DNA of 64,000 nucleotides from Microbacterium lacus (lineage in GTDB: Bacteria; Actinomycetota; Actinomycetes; Actinomycetales; Microbacteriaceae): NCBI RefSeq assembly GCF_039531105.1, contig NZ_BAAAPK010000002.1:1-64000 (forward strand), written 5' to 3'. A program made the translations under genes and the position numbers. How positions within the stretch are numbered: position 1 is the first letter of the stretch; each line of letters opens with the position of its first letter. Shown piece by piece: positions 23,926 through 32,437 of the stretch. The notes under the pieces were generated by a model. The model ran no database searches, was not told the origin of the DNA, and saw nothing but the letters and a program-made list of their open reading frames with translations.

Positions 23926-23979
23926 GATGTCTAGAATGTTTGACATCACGGTACGCGACGCGAGTCGTGCGTGTCAAAC
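23926..23979 (-). promoter_or_regulatory. promoter and paired dyads of the membrane-protein/HTH/oxidoreductase operon
   Basis: On the minus strand TTGACA (23977-23972) is followed after 17 nt by TACCGT, a plausible promoter pointing to 23915. GATGTC (23926-23931) and GACATC (23942-23947) form a dyad over the start of transcription. GTTTGACA (23938-23945) and TGTCAAAC (23972-23979) form a second, wider inverted repeat that overlaps both the -35 element and the first dyad. Binding by the small HTH protein is inferred. Confidence 0.6.
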
Positions 23980-24016
23980 TTTCTTTACATCGGGCGCGAG
24001 CCCACGGTCGGCGAGT

Positions 24017-27000
24017 TCAGATGACGGAGGCGCTCCAGGGATCGGGGTTGCCGAAGCGATGCGCGGTGATCGTGATCGACTGCTCGTGCAGGAACGGCAG
24101 GAGCTCGACGCGGCCGGCGGTCGTGACCTCGTTCGAGTACACGGCGAGATCGGGGTCGCCCGCCACGGCGTCGGCGAGCGCGCGGTGCAGCTCGGCGACG
24201 GAGTCCGGCGCGCCGACGAGTCGGGCACGCGGCGGACGGGGGCCGGCCCCCTCACCGGTCGCGGTCATGCGCTGGAGCCATTCCTCGTCCGACTCGACGA
24301 ACACCGCGACCCCTTCGTCACCGAGCGCACGGCGAACGGACGCGGGAAGACCCACCGGCGCGCTGAGCGTGAAGGACGACCCCGCCCGGATGCCGGCCAC
24401 CACGACCCGCAGCAGGGCCTGCCACGACGCGTCCTTCGTTGCGCGCACAGCGACCTCGACGGGGCGGTAGCGGAACAGGTTCCGCTCGACGCCAAGGCGC
24501 GACACGTCCCGCACCTGCCCGAACTCGCGGTCCCACGCGAGCGCGTCCGACAGCGCTCCACGCCGCAGCCACTCGAACGCCTCGTAGTCCAGCGACGGCT
24601 GCGCCGCCTCGATCAGCGTCGTGATGCGCGAGTCGAGCCCGCGCAGGTGCAGCGTCGTCGAGGCGGCACCCCCCGCGGACGGTCGCCACGCGCCGAGACC
24701 GACGAGGTAGTTCGGGCCACCGGCCTTCGTGCCGGCGCCGACCGAGGAGCGCTTCCACCCGCCGAACGGCTGCCGCTGCACGATCGCGCCGGTGATCCCA
24801 CGATTGACATAGAGATTGCCGGCCTGCACCTCGTCCAGCCACACCTCCAGATCGTCGGGGTTCTGGGTGTACAGACCCGCGGTGAGCCCGTATGCGACGG
24901 CGTTCTGCAGCTCGATCGCGTGCGCGAGCGAGTGCGCGTGCATCACGCCGAGCACCGGGCCGAAGAACTCCTCGCGGTGGAACCGGGATCCGGGGCGCAC
25001 GCCGGTGCGGATGCCGGGGCTGAAGAACCTGCCCTCGTACTCGCGTCCGAAATCGAGCGGACGCGGCTCGACGAGCCATTTCTCGCCGTCGTCGAGTGTG
25101 CTGAGCGCCCACGCGAGCTTGCCGTGGGGTGGTTCGATCACGGGCCCGACCTCGGCGGTCGGATCGGTCGGCGGCCCGACGCGCAGCGAGGTCGCGGCAT
25201 CCACGAGCTGTCGCGCGAAGCGCTGCGAGCGCGCGACCGGCCCGACGAGGATCGCGAGCGACGCGGCGGAGCACTTCTGTCCGGCGTGGCCGAACGCGCT
25301 CTTGACGAGGTCGGCCGCGGCGAGATCGAGGTCGGCGGAGGGCATCACGATCATCGCGTTCTTGCCGCTCGTCTCGGCCAGCAGCGGCAGATCGGGACGC
25401 CAAGAGCGGAAGAGTGCGGCGGTCTCCCACGAGCCGGTGAGGATCACCCGGTCGACGTCGGGGTGCGAGACGAGGTGCCGTCCGAGCGCGCCTTCGTCGA
25501 GGTCGACGAGCGCGAGCACATCGCGCGGCACACCGGCCTCCCAGAGCGCCTCGGCGAGCACGGCGGCGCACCGCCGGGCCTGTGGCGCCGGCTTGAACAC
25601 GACACCCGACCCGGCGGCGAGGGCGGCGAGAACGCCGCCCGCCGGGATCGCGACGGGGAAGTTCCACGGCGGCGTCACGACCGTGAGCCTGGCCGGGACG
25701 AACACCGCGCCGCTCACCCGATCGAGCTCGCGCGCGGTCGCGGCGTAGTAGTTCGCGAAGTCGACCGCCTCGCTCACTTCGACATCCGCCTCGGCGAAGA
25801 CCTTGCCCGTCTCCGACGCCGCGACCTCGATCAGCTCGCCGCGCCGCGCCTCCAGGGCTCGCGCGGCAGCCTGCAGCACGGCCGCCCGGTCGGCCGCGGG
25901 ACGCTGTCCCCAGGGCTCGGCGGCGGCACGGACCCGGGCGATGATCACCTCGAGCTCGTCCGGATCGCTCACGAGCGCCGCGGCGATCGTCGCGTCGCCG
26001 GCGGTCGAGGAGTCGATGCGCTGCAGAATGCCGCGGCTCCACTCCCGGTTCGCCGGAAGCGAGGGGTCGGTGTCGGCGGCGTTACGGAATCCGGGGGCAC
26101 CCTCGGCGCGGTCATCGGCCTGCCGGACGGCGAACACCGCGGTCTCGACGTAGGCATCACCGGCGAACATCTGCTCAGCGGCCGTCGGCTCGATCGGGAC
26201 GGTGTCCCCCTCGCCGGCCGACCCGCGGGCGATGCCGAGAACAGCCTGCGTCAAACCCTGGGGAGAATCCGCACCATTCGCGTCGCTGAGGGACCCGACG
26301 GGCGCTTTTCTCCCCGGCGTTTCACCGTCCGCGGGCCGCACCAGCGCCGGGGGCGCCCCATCGACAATGCGGTCCTGCCGACGGTTCGGCCCCGTCGGCA
26401 GCGCCGGGTCGGCTGCGCGGGCGATCGAGGCGGTGAAGCGGTCGCGCTCGCGGTCGAACAGAGAGGAGTCGTCGGCGAGCTCGAATGCCGCCGAGAGGAA
26501 ATTCTCGCTCGACGCGTTCTCCTCGAGGCGCCGCACGAGGTAGCTGATCGCGACGTCGAACTCATCCGGACGGACGACCGGCACGTACAGCAGCACGTGT
26601 CCCACCTCGCGCGCGACGGCCTCGACCTGCCCCTGCGCCATCCCCAGGAGCATCTCGAACTCGACGTCGGCGCGCACCCCGCGCTCACCGGCGAGCAGCC
26701 ACGCGTACGCGATGTCGAAGAGGTTGTGGCCGGCGACGCCGATCCGCACCGCGGCGGTGTGCGCGGGATCCAGTGCGCTCTGCAGGCACCGCACGTAGTT
26801 CGCGTCCGAGTCGAGCTTGCGGTCGTACGTCGCGAGCGCCCAGTCGTGCATCACGGCGTCCACGCGCTCCATCGCGAGGTTCGCGCCCTTCACCAGGCGC
26901 ACCTTGATGCGCGCCCCGCCCGCGGCGACGCGAACGCGCGCCCACGCGGTGAGCTCCTCGAGTGCGGGCAGGGCGTCGGGCAGGTAGGCCTGCAGCACGA

Positions 27001-27751
27001 TGCCCGCCTCGAGCTGCTGAAGGCGGGGGTCCTCGAGCAGTCGGGTGAAGACGGCGATCGTGAGGTCGAGGTCGCGGTACTCCTCCATGTCGAGGTTGAT
27101 GAACGTGCCGTCGGTCGCGGCCGTGAGGTACAGCGGCAACAGTCGCGTGACAACCCGTTCGACGACGTCGTCGAACGCCCACATCGAGATGTGGCTCGCG
27201 ATCGCCGAGACCTTGACCGAGACGTAGTCCACGTCGGGCCGGCGGACGAGGTCGTGGATCCCCTCGAGCCGGCGCAGCGCCTCCTTCTCGCCGAGCACCG
27301 CTTCGCCGAGCAGGTTGAGGTTGAGCCGCGCACCGCTCTCGCGGATCTTCGCGATCGCGGGGCCGAGCTTGTCCGGGCGGGCGTCGACCACCAGATGCCC
27401 GACCATCTCGCGCAGGACGCGCCGCGCGATCGGCACGACCGGCGAGGGCAGCACGGGGGCGACGACGCCGCCGACCTGTACGGCGCCACGCAGGTACCAC
27501 GGCAGGAACTTCGGCACGAGCGGGGCGACCCGCGTGAGGTTGGATGCCGCCGCGGACAGGCTCTCCGGACGCATCACCCCGTCCACGAAGCCGATCGTGA
27601 AGGGCAGCCCGTCCGGGTCCTTCAGCACGCCGGCGAGGCGCTGCGCGGATGCGTCGCCCTGCACCCCCGCGCTCTCGGCGACCCAGCGACGGGCGAGGTC
27701 GATCGCCTCATCGGTCAACGTGTCGGGGAGCGCAGTCGAAGAGGCGGACAT
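24017..27751 (-). CDS. putA: bifunctional proline dehydrogenase / L-glutamate gamma-semialdehyde dehydrogenase
   Basis: A 1244-residue PutA without the ribbon-helix-helix repressor domain of enterobacterial PutA. The proline dehydrogenase barrel (about 60-450) contains VDYVSVKVSAIASHISMW, FINLDMEEYRDLDLTI and RIKVRLVKGANLAMERV. The aldehyde dehydrogenase (about 600-1050) contains PPWNFPVAIPAGG, VILTGSWETAALF, LLAETSGKNAMIV and FGHAGQKCSAASLAIL with the catalytic Cys, followed by a C-terminal oligomerisation-type domain. A Pro/Ala/Asp-rich stretch near 475-575 separates the two. It oxidises proline to P5C with FAD/quinone and on to glutamate with NAD. The ATG at 27751 has GGAGG only 1-2 nt away; 27769 is an alternative start. 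Divergent from a LysR regulator. Confidence 0.92.
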   Translation of the reverse strand: MSASSTALPDTLTDEAIDLARRWVAESAGVQGDASAQRLAGVLKDPDGLPFTIGFVDGVMRPESLSAAASNLTRVAPLVPKFLPWYLRGAVQVGGVVAPVLPSPVVPIARRVLREMVGHLVVDARPDKLGPAIAKIRESGARLNLNLLGEAVLGEKEALRRLEGIHDLVRRPDVDYVSVKVSAIASHISMWAFDDVVERVVTRLLPLYLTAATDGTFINLDMEEYRDLDLTIAVFTRLLEDPRLQQLEAGIVLQAYLPDALPALEELTAWARVRVAAGGARIKVRLVKGANLAMERVDAVMHDWALATYDRKLDSDANYVRCLQSALDPAHTAAVRIGVAGHNLFDIAYAWLLAGERGVRADVEFEMLLGMAQGQVEAVAREVGHVLLYVPVVRPDEFDVAISYLVRRLEENASSENFLSAAFELADDSSLFDRERDRFTASIARAADPALPTGPNRRQDRIVDGAPPALVRPADGETPGRKAPVGSLSDANGADSPQGLTQAVLGIARGSAGEGDTVPIEPTAAEQMFAGDAYVETAVFAVRQADDRAEGAPGFRNAADTDPSLPANREWSRGILQRIDSSTAGDATIAAALVSDPDELEVIIARVRAAAEPWGQRPAADRAAVLQAAARALEARRGELIEVAASETGKVFAEADVEVSEAVDFANYYAATARELDRVSGAVFVPARLTVVTPPWNFPVAIPAGGVLAALAAGSGVVFKPAPQARRCAAVLAEALWEAGVPRDVLALVDLDEGALGRHLVSHPDVDRVILTGSWETAALFRSWRPDLPLLAETSGKNAMIVMPSADLDLAAADLVKSAFGHAGQKCSAASLAILVGPVARSQRFARQLVDAATSLRVGPPTDPTAEVGPVIEPPHGKLAWALSTLDDGEKWLVEPRPLDFGREYEGRFFSPGIRTGVRPGSRFHREEFFGPVLGVMHAHSLAHAIELQNAVAYGLTAGLYTQNPDDLEVWLDEVQAGNLYVNRGITGAIVQRQPFGGWKRSSVGAGTKAGGPNYLVGLGAWRPSAGGAASTTLHLRGLDSRITTLIEAAQPSLDYEAFEWLRRGALSDALAWDREFGQVRDVSRLGVERNLFRYRPVEVAVRATKDASWQALLRVVVAGIRAGSSFTLSAPVGLPASVRRALGDEGVAVFVESDEEWLQRMTATGEGAGPRPPRARLVGAPDSVAELHRALADAVAGDPDLAVYSNEVTTAGRVELLPFLHEQSITITAHRFGNPDPWSASVI

Positions 27752-27854
27752 GCCTCCAGCATGCGGCATCCGAACGTTCGAGAAAAGCAACCATCTATGA
27801 TCGGTACCGTTCGATCTCATCGATGAATGCCGAGACGAGGTCCGAGGGGGTGCC
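27752..27854. promoter_or_regulatory. divergent putA/lysR promoter region
   Basis: This 103-bp gap holds the palindromes CGAACGTTCG (27771-27780) and CGGTACCG (27802-27809), in the A-T-richest stretch of the neighbourhood (AGAAAAGCAACCATCTATGA). LysR proteins usually bind dyads in such shared regions to repress themselves and activate the divergent gene. Assignment is by position only. Confidence 0.45.
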
Positions 27855-28742
27855 GTGTTCGAACTTCGACGACTCCGTCTCCTGCACGAACTCTCGCTCC
27901 GCGGCACGCTCGCCGCGGTCGCCGAGGCGCTCTCCTACAGCCCCTCGACGATCTCGCAGCAGCTCGCGCAGCTGGAGAAGGACGCGGGCGTCGCGCTCCT
28001 GATCGCCGACGGTCGTCGGGTGCGGTTGACGGATGCCGGCATCCTGCTGGCCGCGCACGCGGCGCGGGCGCTCGAGCTCGAAGAGCGGATCCGCGCCGAG
28101 CTGGAGAGCCTGCAGCCGGGCATCGCGCCGGTGCGCGTGGCGGTGCTGCAGACCGCGGCGCACGCCCTGCTGCCGGCTGCGCTGTCCCTGCTGGCCGAGC
28201 GCGAACCGGGCCTGCGGGTGGAGATCGCCGAGGTGCCGCCGGAAGAGGGTCTGTTCGAACTGTCCGCCCGCGGATTCGACCTGGTGATCGCGGAGCAGTA
28301 TCCCGGGCACACCCGCGCGCATCGAGCCGGGCTCGAGCGCGACGTGCTCGGCAGCGATCCGATCCGGCTCGCCCTGCCACCGGCGGACTCCGCCCGCTCC
28401 CTCGCCGACCTCCGCGACCGCGCCTGGGTCATGGAGCCCGCAGGAACGGCCGCCCGTCAGTGGGCGGTGCAGCAATGCCGCGCCGCGGGATTCGAGCCCG
28501 ACGTGCGCTTCGAGATCGCCGACCTCACCGCCGCCGTGCGCCTGATCGCCGCGGGCCGGGCGGTCGGAGTCCTGCCGGATCTGGTGTGGACCGACATCGA
28601 TCCGCCGGTGCGACTCGTCGACCTGCCCGGTCAGCCGGTTCGCGAGATCTTCAGCGCCGCCCGCGCCTCCTCGGCGTCGAGGGTCGGCATCCGGGCGGTG
28701 CGGGCGGCGCTGCGCGACGCGTTCGCCGCCCGGCCGGTGTGA
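27855..28742 (+). CDS. LysR-family transcriptional regulator, probable regulator of putA
   Basis: A 295-residue LysR regulator beginning at GTG 27855. The winged helix-turn-helix is at 1-60 (LRRLRLLHELSLRGTLAAVAEALSYSPSTISQQLAQLEK), with the wing segment LLIADGRRVRLTDAGILLAAHAARALELEERI. The effector domain (about 90-290) starts PVRVAVLQTAAHALLPAALSLL. The gene is head-to-head with putA, the classic layout in which a LysR protein responds to the amino acid handled by the neighbouring enzyme; proline or P5C is the natural candidate here. The stop is 7 bp from the convergent gene at 28750. Confidence 0.9.
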   Translation: MFELRRLRLLHELSLRGTLAAVAEALSYSPSTISQQLAQLEKDAGVALLIADGRRVRLTDAGILLAAHAARALELEERIRAELESLQPGIAPVRVAVLQTAAHALLPAALSLLAEREPGLRVEIAEVPPEEGLFELSARGFDLVIAEQYPGHTRAHRAGLERDVLGSDPIRLALPPADSARSLADLRDRAWVMEPAGTAARQWAVQQCRAAGFEPDVRFEIADLTAAVRLIAAGRAVGVLPDLVWTDIDPPVRLVDLPGQPVREIFSAARASSASRVGIRAVRAALRDAFAARPV

Positions 28743-28749
28743 CCGCAGG

Positions 28750-29337
28750 TCAGGCCGGCGGGCGCTGCTCCCGCGCTGCCCGCACCGCGTCGGGGTCCCC
28801 CGGCACACCGTCTCGCGCGGCGGGGACGTCCCCGGCACTGCGTCGCGGCGCGGGCACGTAGCCCTGAGTGACGTCGCCCTCCCGGTCGTCCCGGATGCCG
28901 TCGCCGTCGGCGTCCGCGTGACGCGCATCGCCCTGTCGGGCATCCGCCCGCTCGGTGCGGACCTGCGGGTCGAGCTCGTCGGCCTTGCGCAGCTTCTCGG
29001 CCTGCTCGGCCCGCAGCCGCTCGGCGTCCGAGCTGTGCTCGCCGATCGTGGCCGAGGCGCGCTCCGCCTCGATGCCGGCCTGAGCGGCACGGGCCTTCGC
29101 CTGCTCCGCCTCCGCAGCGGCGGTCGCCGCATCGGCCCGCGCCTGGGCGGCCTGCGCTTCGCGCTCGCGCGCGGCGAGCTCGGTCTGCCGCGCGTCCGCG
29201 CGCAGCTCCTCCGCCTTCGCGTGTTGGGCTTCGAGCCGCTTCGCCGACGCACGCCGCGAAGCCATGATCGCGATCACGACGATGATCGCGACGACGATCA
29301 CCGCGATGCCGATCCAGATGAGGGTGGCAGTGTCCAT
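28750..29337 (-). CDS. membrane-anchored Ala-rich coiled-coil protein
   Basis: A 195-residue protein. The ATG at 29337 has AAGGAG 7-8 nt upstream; longer in-frame starts lack a ribosome-binding site. One N-terminal helix, TLIWIGIAVIVVAIIVVIAIMASRR, is followed by a long predicted coiled coil (about 35-125) rich in Ala, Glu, Arg and Lys, with heptad-like EAQAAQARADAATAAAEAEQ. The tail (125-195) is acidic and basic mixed, with a DADGDGIRDD segment that looks like a calcium-loop-type motif. No enzyme domain is seen. It may be a structural or stress-related envelope protein; function unknown. Confidence 0.78.
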   Translation of the reverse strand: MDTATLIWIGIAVIVVAIIVVIAIMASRRASAKRLEAQHAKAEELRADARQTELAAREREAQAAQARADAATAAAEAEQAKARAAQAGIEAERASATIGEHSSDAERLRAEQAEKLRKADELDPQVRTERADARQGDARHADADGDGIRDDREGDVTQGYVPAPRRSAGDVPAARDGVPGDPDAVRAAREQRPPA

Positions 29338-29481
29338 GAGGTCACTCCTTCGAGGTTTCGGGATCGCCCGGGTGGGACGACCGCACCTCCGAAGGCAACC
29401 GCACCTGCGCGCGCCGCGCCATCCGCTTGCGCGGTCGGGCGCCGTGGGGTACGCCGACAGGACGACGTTTCGTAGGGTGAA

Positions 29482-30129
29482 GTGGTGACGCCCCCCGACC
29501 AGAGCCCGGTGACGCGCGCCCGGACGCGCTTCGGATGGTTGCGCGCGGCATCCGATCGGGTGCCCACCCGCTGGTTCGCGGCGATCGGAACAGGACTCTT
29601 CCTCGCTGCGACCGCCGCTTTCGGGGGACTCGCGACCGCCGCGGAGCACGAGCCCGCGGTGCTCGCGGACGGTGCGACGCACCGCAACGACCAGCTGTCG
29701 ATCCGGGTCGAGCGGGCGGTGCTGATCGACGAATTCCCGGATGCCGGCGTCTACGTCGAGGACGGCGAGCGGGTCCTCGCGCTCGTGGTGACGGTCGAGA
29801 ACGAATGGACGCAGCCGCTACCGACGAGCCCGGGCACGAGCGTGGCGAAGTCCTTCACGATCGAGGGGCTGAGCGCCGGACCCGACTCGACGGCTCGCCT
29901 GGACGATGCGACGGTGGGACCGTGGCTCCAGCCCGGTGTCCCCGCGCAGATCGTCGTGACGTGGGCCGTCGATGCCGATCGGTTCGACGCCGACCAGAAG
30001 CTCACGGTGACGCTGAACGATCTCACGCTGTACACGGGGTCGTTCGTGACCAGTGGGCAGTGGTGGACGGATCCGGTGCCCGCCGCGACCACGACGGTCG
30101 TCATCGAGGACGTGGGGGCGGGGGCATGA
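29482..30129 (+). CDS. single-pass membrane protein with extracytoplasmic Ig-like domain, first of three
   Basis: A 215-residue protein starting at GTG 29482 (or the adjacent GTG at 29485). A basic N-terminus (about 1-33) precedes one helix, WFAAIGTGLFLAATAAFGGLATAA. Then comes an outside beta-rich domain (about 60-205) with alternating hydrophobic strands such as DQLSIRVERAVLIDEF and VLALVVTVENEWTQPL, resembling DUF4352-type Ig folds. Not recognised as a characterised protein. It is translationally coupled (ATGA) to the next gene, which has the same plan, and that one is coupled to a third. Confidence 0.75.
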   Translation: MVTPPDQSPVTRARTRFGWLRAASDRVPTRWFAAIGTGLFLAATAAFGGLATAAEHEPAVLADGATHRNDQLSIRVERAVLIDEFPDAGVYVEDGERVLALVVTVENEWTQPLPTSPGTSVAKSFTIEGLSAGPDSTARLDDATVGPWLQPGVPAQIVVTWAVDADRFDADQKLTVTLNDLTLYTGSFVTSGQWWTDPVPAATTTVVIEDVGAGA

Positions 30130-30671
30130 GGCGCGTCCTCGCCTGGGCGGCGGGCGCGGGACTCGTCGCCGCGGCGTGGGGCGTCGCGGCGATCACTCCC
30201 GCGCCGGACGCCGAGGAGGAGCCGTTCGTCGTGGCCGCGGCCGTCGGCGAGCGCGCGGTCGGGCGCAACATCGCGATCACCGTCACGGACGTGACGCGCG
30301 CGAGTGATGTTCGTGCGGGCGAGTGGAGAGCGGAGGGCAACTGGGTCGTCGTCGACCTGGATGCCGAAGCCGTGGTCTCGGAGAAGGGGTGCCTCCTCGC
30401 CCTGGCGACCCTCGAGGTGGACGGCCGAACCTACCGCGCCAGCGAGCGGCCGGAGTCGTTCCTGGGTGAATCGCTCTCGGTGGGAGTTCCGCAGTCCGGG
30501 AGCGTCGCCTTCGAGCTCGCCGACGACGTCACCGGCGGCGATGCCACGCTGCGATTCGGAGAGACCACCGACCCGCGTCTGGACTCCCTCATCGCGGTGA
30601 ACGTCGACCTCGGCACCGTCGAGCCCGCCGCCGACGTCGAGCTCGATCCGACCGTCTGGAGCGCCCGATGA
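30126..30671 (+). CDS. single-pass membrane protein with outside beta domain, second of three
   Basis: A 181-residue protein with start ATG 30126 overlapping the previous stop. The N-terminal helix is VLAWAAGAGLVAAAWGVAAI. The outside part starts PAPDAEEEPFVVAAAVGERAVGRNIAITVTDVTRA and continues WVVVDLDAEAVVSEKGCLLALATLEVDGRTYRA. The pattern of an early ligand-like strand followed by WVVVDLDAEAVV matches the first protein of the chain (VLALVVTVENEW), so the two are likely distant paralogues. One Cys (KGCLLAL) is present. Function unknown. Confidence 0.75.
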   Translation: MRRVLAWAAGAGLVAAAWGVAAITPAPDAEEEPFVVAAAVGERAVGRNIAITVTDVTRASDVRAGEWRAEGNWVVVDLDAEAVVSEKGCLLALATLEVDGRTYRASERPESFLGESLSVGVPQSGSVAFELADDVTGGDATLRFGETTDPRLDSLIAVNVDLGTVEPAADVELDPTVWSAR

Positions 30672-31183
30672 CCGGCTGGTGGCGGCGCAATGCGGTCGCG
30701 CTCGGCGCGGTGGCGGTCCTGCTGCCGCTCACGGCCGGAGTCGTCGCGGTGAACGAGTGGTCCGAGTTCGACGCGGGGCATGCCACCAGACCCGTCACGG
30801 TGCACAGCGGCGACTCGACGGTCTACGCCGGCGCGACCGTGGGCCCGGCCCGTGCGGGCGTCGAAGACGAGTCCTCGGCTCCCCCCGGCACGAAGGTCGT
30901 CATGGCCCGTGTCCTGGTGGATCCCGGTGCCGAGCCCATCGCGTGCTCCCCGCCCGTCCTGCGCGAGATCGGCGGGACTCAGCGTCAGTGGAACGAGGCG
31001 TCACTCGAGCTCGATCTGCCCTACGACCCCGAGCGTCGATCCTCGTGCGACTCCGCGCTCCCGATCCGCTACTCGCTGACCCTCGCCTACATCGTCCCGG
31101 CCGATGCGGAGGGTCCTTTCACGGTCGACCTCGAGACCGCTGCGGAGTATCCGAACTACGTGCGGCTGATCGTCTCGCCCTGA
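30668..31183 (+). CDS. single-pass membrane protein with outside beta domain, third of three
   Basis: A 171-residue protein with start ATG 30668 overlapping the previous stop (ATGA). The N-terminal helix is AVALGAVAVLLPLTAGVVAV. The outside domain includes HSGDSTVYAGATVGPARAG, KVVMARVLVDPGAEPIACSPPVLREI and SLTLAYIVPADAEGPFTVDLET. Two cysteines (ACSPP and SSCDS) could form a disulfide. Its 3' end overlaps the convergent permease-like gene by 28 bp, so the two transcripts collide. Function unknown. Confidence 0.75.
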   Translation: MTGWWRRNAVALGAVAVLLPLTAGVVAVNEWSEFDAGHATRPVTVHSGDSTVYAGATVGPARAGVEDESSAPPGTKVVMARVLVDPGAEPIACSPPVLREIGGTQRQWNEASLELDLPYDPERRSSCDSALPIRYSLTLAYIVPADAEGPFTVDLETAAEYPNYVRLIVSP

Positions 31184-32418
31184 ACCGGCGCCGCCTCGTC
31201 GCTCGCCGCGGCGGGCGCCAGCCGCGCGATCACCGCGTCGTATGCACCGGCGACCAGAACGACCCGCAGCGGCTCGATCACGAGCGGCACCGCGAGGAAG
31301 ATCAGCGGCGCGTTGACCATCCAGAACGACGCGAGCTCGTTCGGGCCGACGACGCGGGAGATCCCGAGCTCGAGCGCGGCATCCAGCGACAGCAGCACGG
31401 TGAACAGCAGGACGTACGAACCGATCAGCACCGGTCCGGCGCGCCACATGAGCAGGATCGCGCGCCCGATCGGCTGGAAGCGGGCGATCAGGTCCGACCA
31501 GATGTCCTTCAGGCGCGCGCGCAGTCTGCCCGGCAGCGTGTCCAGGCGGGCGCGGGCACGGGTGTAGACCGCACCGCCGAGCTGCGCGCTCTGCGGCGCG
31601 ACCGCCTGCCCGTAGATGACGCCGGCGATCGTGAGCCACGCGATCGGCAACAGGACGATGCCTCCGACCTCGCCGAGGAGCCACTCCACGCCGTCCCAGA
31701 TCCACGCGATCGGCACGAGCTGATCGGCGACCCAGGCGCGCGCCTCCGCGAGCCAGACGATGCCCTGCCGGGTCTGCACCCAGCCGGTCACGATCCCGAG
31801 CGCGTCCGCGATCAGGGTCACCGACAGATAGACCCACAGGATCTCGAGATACACCGCGGCGACCGCGAACGCCCGGGGCAGTCGCGCGCGATGGCGCTTC
31901 CACAGCCAGCGCCCGGCGAAGGCGGCGACGATGATCGCGATCGTGATCGGGCCGAGGCTCAACTCCCCGACCGCCGCGTCACCGGCCCGCTCCCGACCGC
32001 CGAAGATCTCGTCGGCGATCAGCCCGGTGTTCACGTCGAGGAGGCGCGCGAAGTAGGCGGCGGCATCCTCTTTCAGATAGCCCCATGCGGCGTAGAACGC
32101 CACGAAGGGCAGGATGCCGGCCATGAGCGCATCGACGAACGCCCGGCGCCGCCCGGCCCGATCGACCGGCACCGGCGCGATCGCGCCGAGGGCGACCATG
32201 CCGTCCCTGAGCACCAGGAGCATCGCGACGAGGGCGACCAGACGCGCGAGGATCGCGAGGGGGAAGAGCAGCGCACCGCCGATCGCGCTGTAGGCACCGA
32301 CGAAACCGGCGATCTGGATCGCGAGGTACCGCCCGAGCGTGCCCGCGAGGTAGAGCGCGAGAAGGGCGGGCCAGTGCCGCCACAGCAGCCGGCCGGCCAG
32401 GCGCAGGACGGCGATCAC
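31156..32418 (-). CDS. polytopic membrane protein of unknown function
   Basis: A 420-residue protein with about eight to ten hydrophobic helices, for example LALYLAGTLGRYLAIQIAGFVG, LLFPLAILARLVALVAMLLVL, ITIAIIVAAFAGRWLWKRHR, FAVAAVYLEILWVYLSVTLIADALG and VLLPIAWLTIAGVIYGQAV. Charged loops include a RARARLDTLPGRLRARLKDIWSDLI segment. There is no ATPase, transporter signature or enzyme motif that I recognise. It converges on and overlaps the three-gene membrane operon by 28 bp. Confidence 0.72.
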   Translation of the reverse strand: MIAVLRLAGRLLWRHWPALLALYLAGTLGRYLAIQIAGFVGAYSAIGGALLFPLAILARLVALVAMLLVLRDGMVALGAIAPVPVDRAGRRRAFVDALMAGILPFVAFYAAWGYLKEDAAAYFARLLDVNTGLIADEIFGGRERAGDAAVGELSLGPITIAIIVAAFAGRWLWKRHRARLPRAFAVAAVYLEILWVYLSVTLIADALGIVTGWVQTRQGIVWLAEARAWVADQLVPIAWIWDGVEWLLGEVGGIVLLPIAWLTIAGVIYGQAVAPQSAQLGGAVYTRARARLDTLPGRLRARLKDIWSDLIARFQPIGRAILLMWRAGPVLIGSYVLLFTVLLSLDAALELGISRVVGPNELASFWMVNAPLIFLAVPLVIEPLRVVLVAGAYDAVIARLAPAAASDEAAPVQGETISRT

Positions 32419-32437
32419 GCGTCCACGCTACCGGGGC

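Noticed and set aside
23927..27826. Very long plus-strand open frame (about 1300 codons) opposite putA
   Set aside because: Its translation is Arg/Glu/Asp/His-rich with no domain, while the opposite strand encodes a complete PutA with all active-site motifs. It is a GC-rich shadow.
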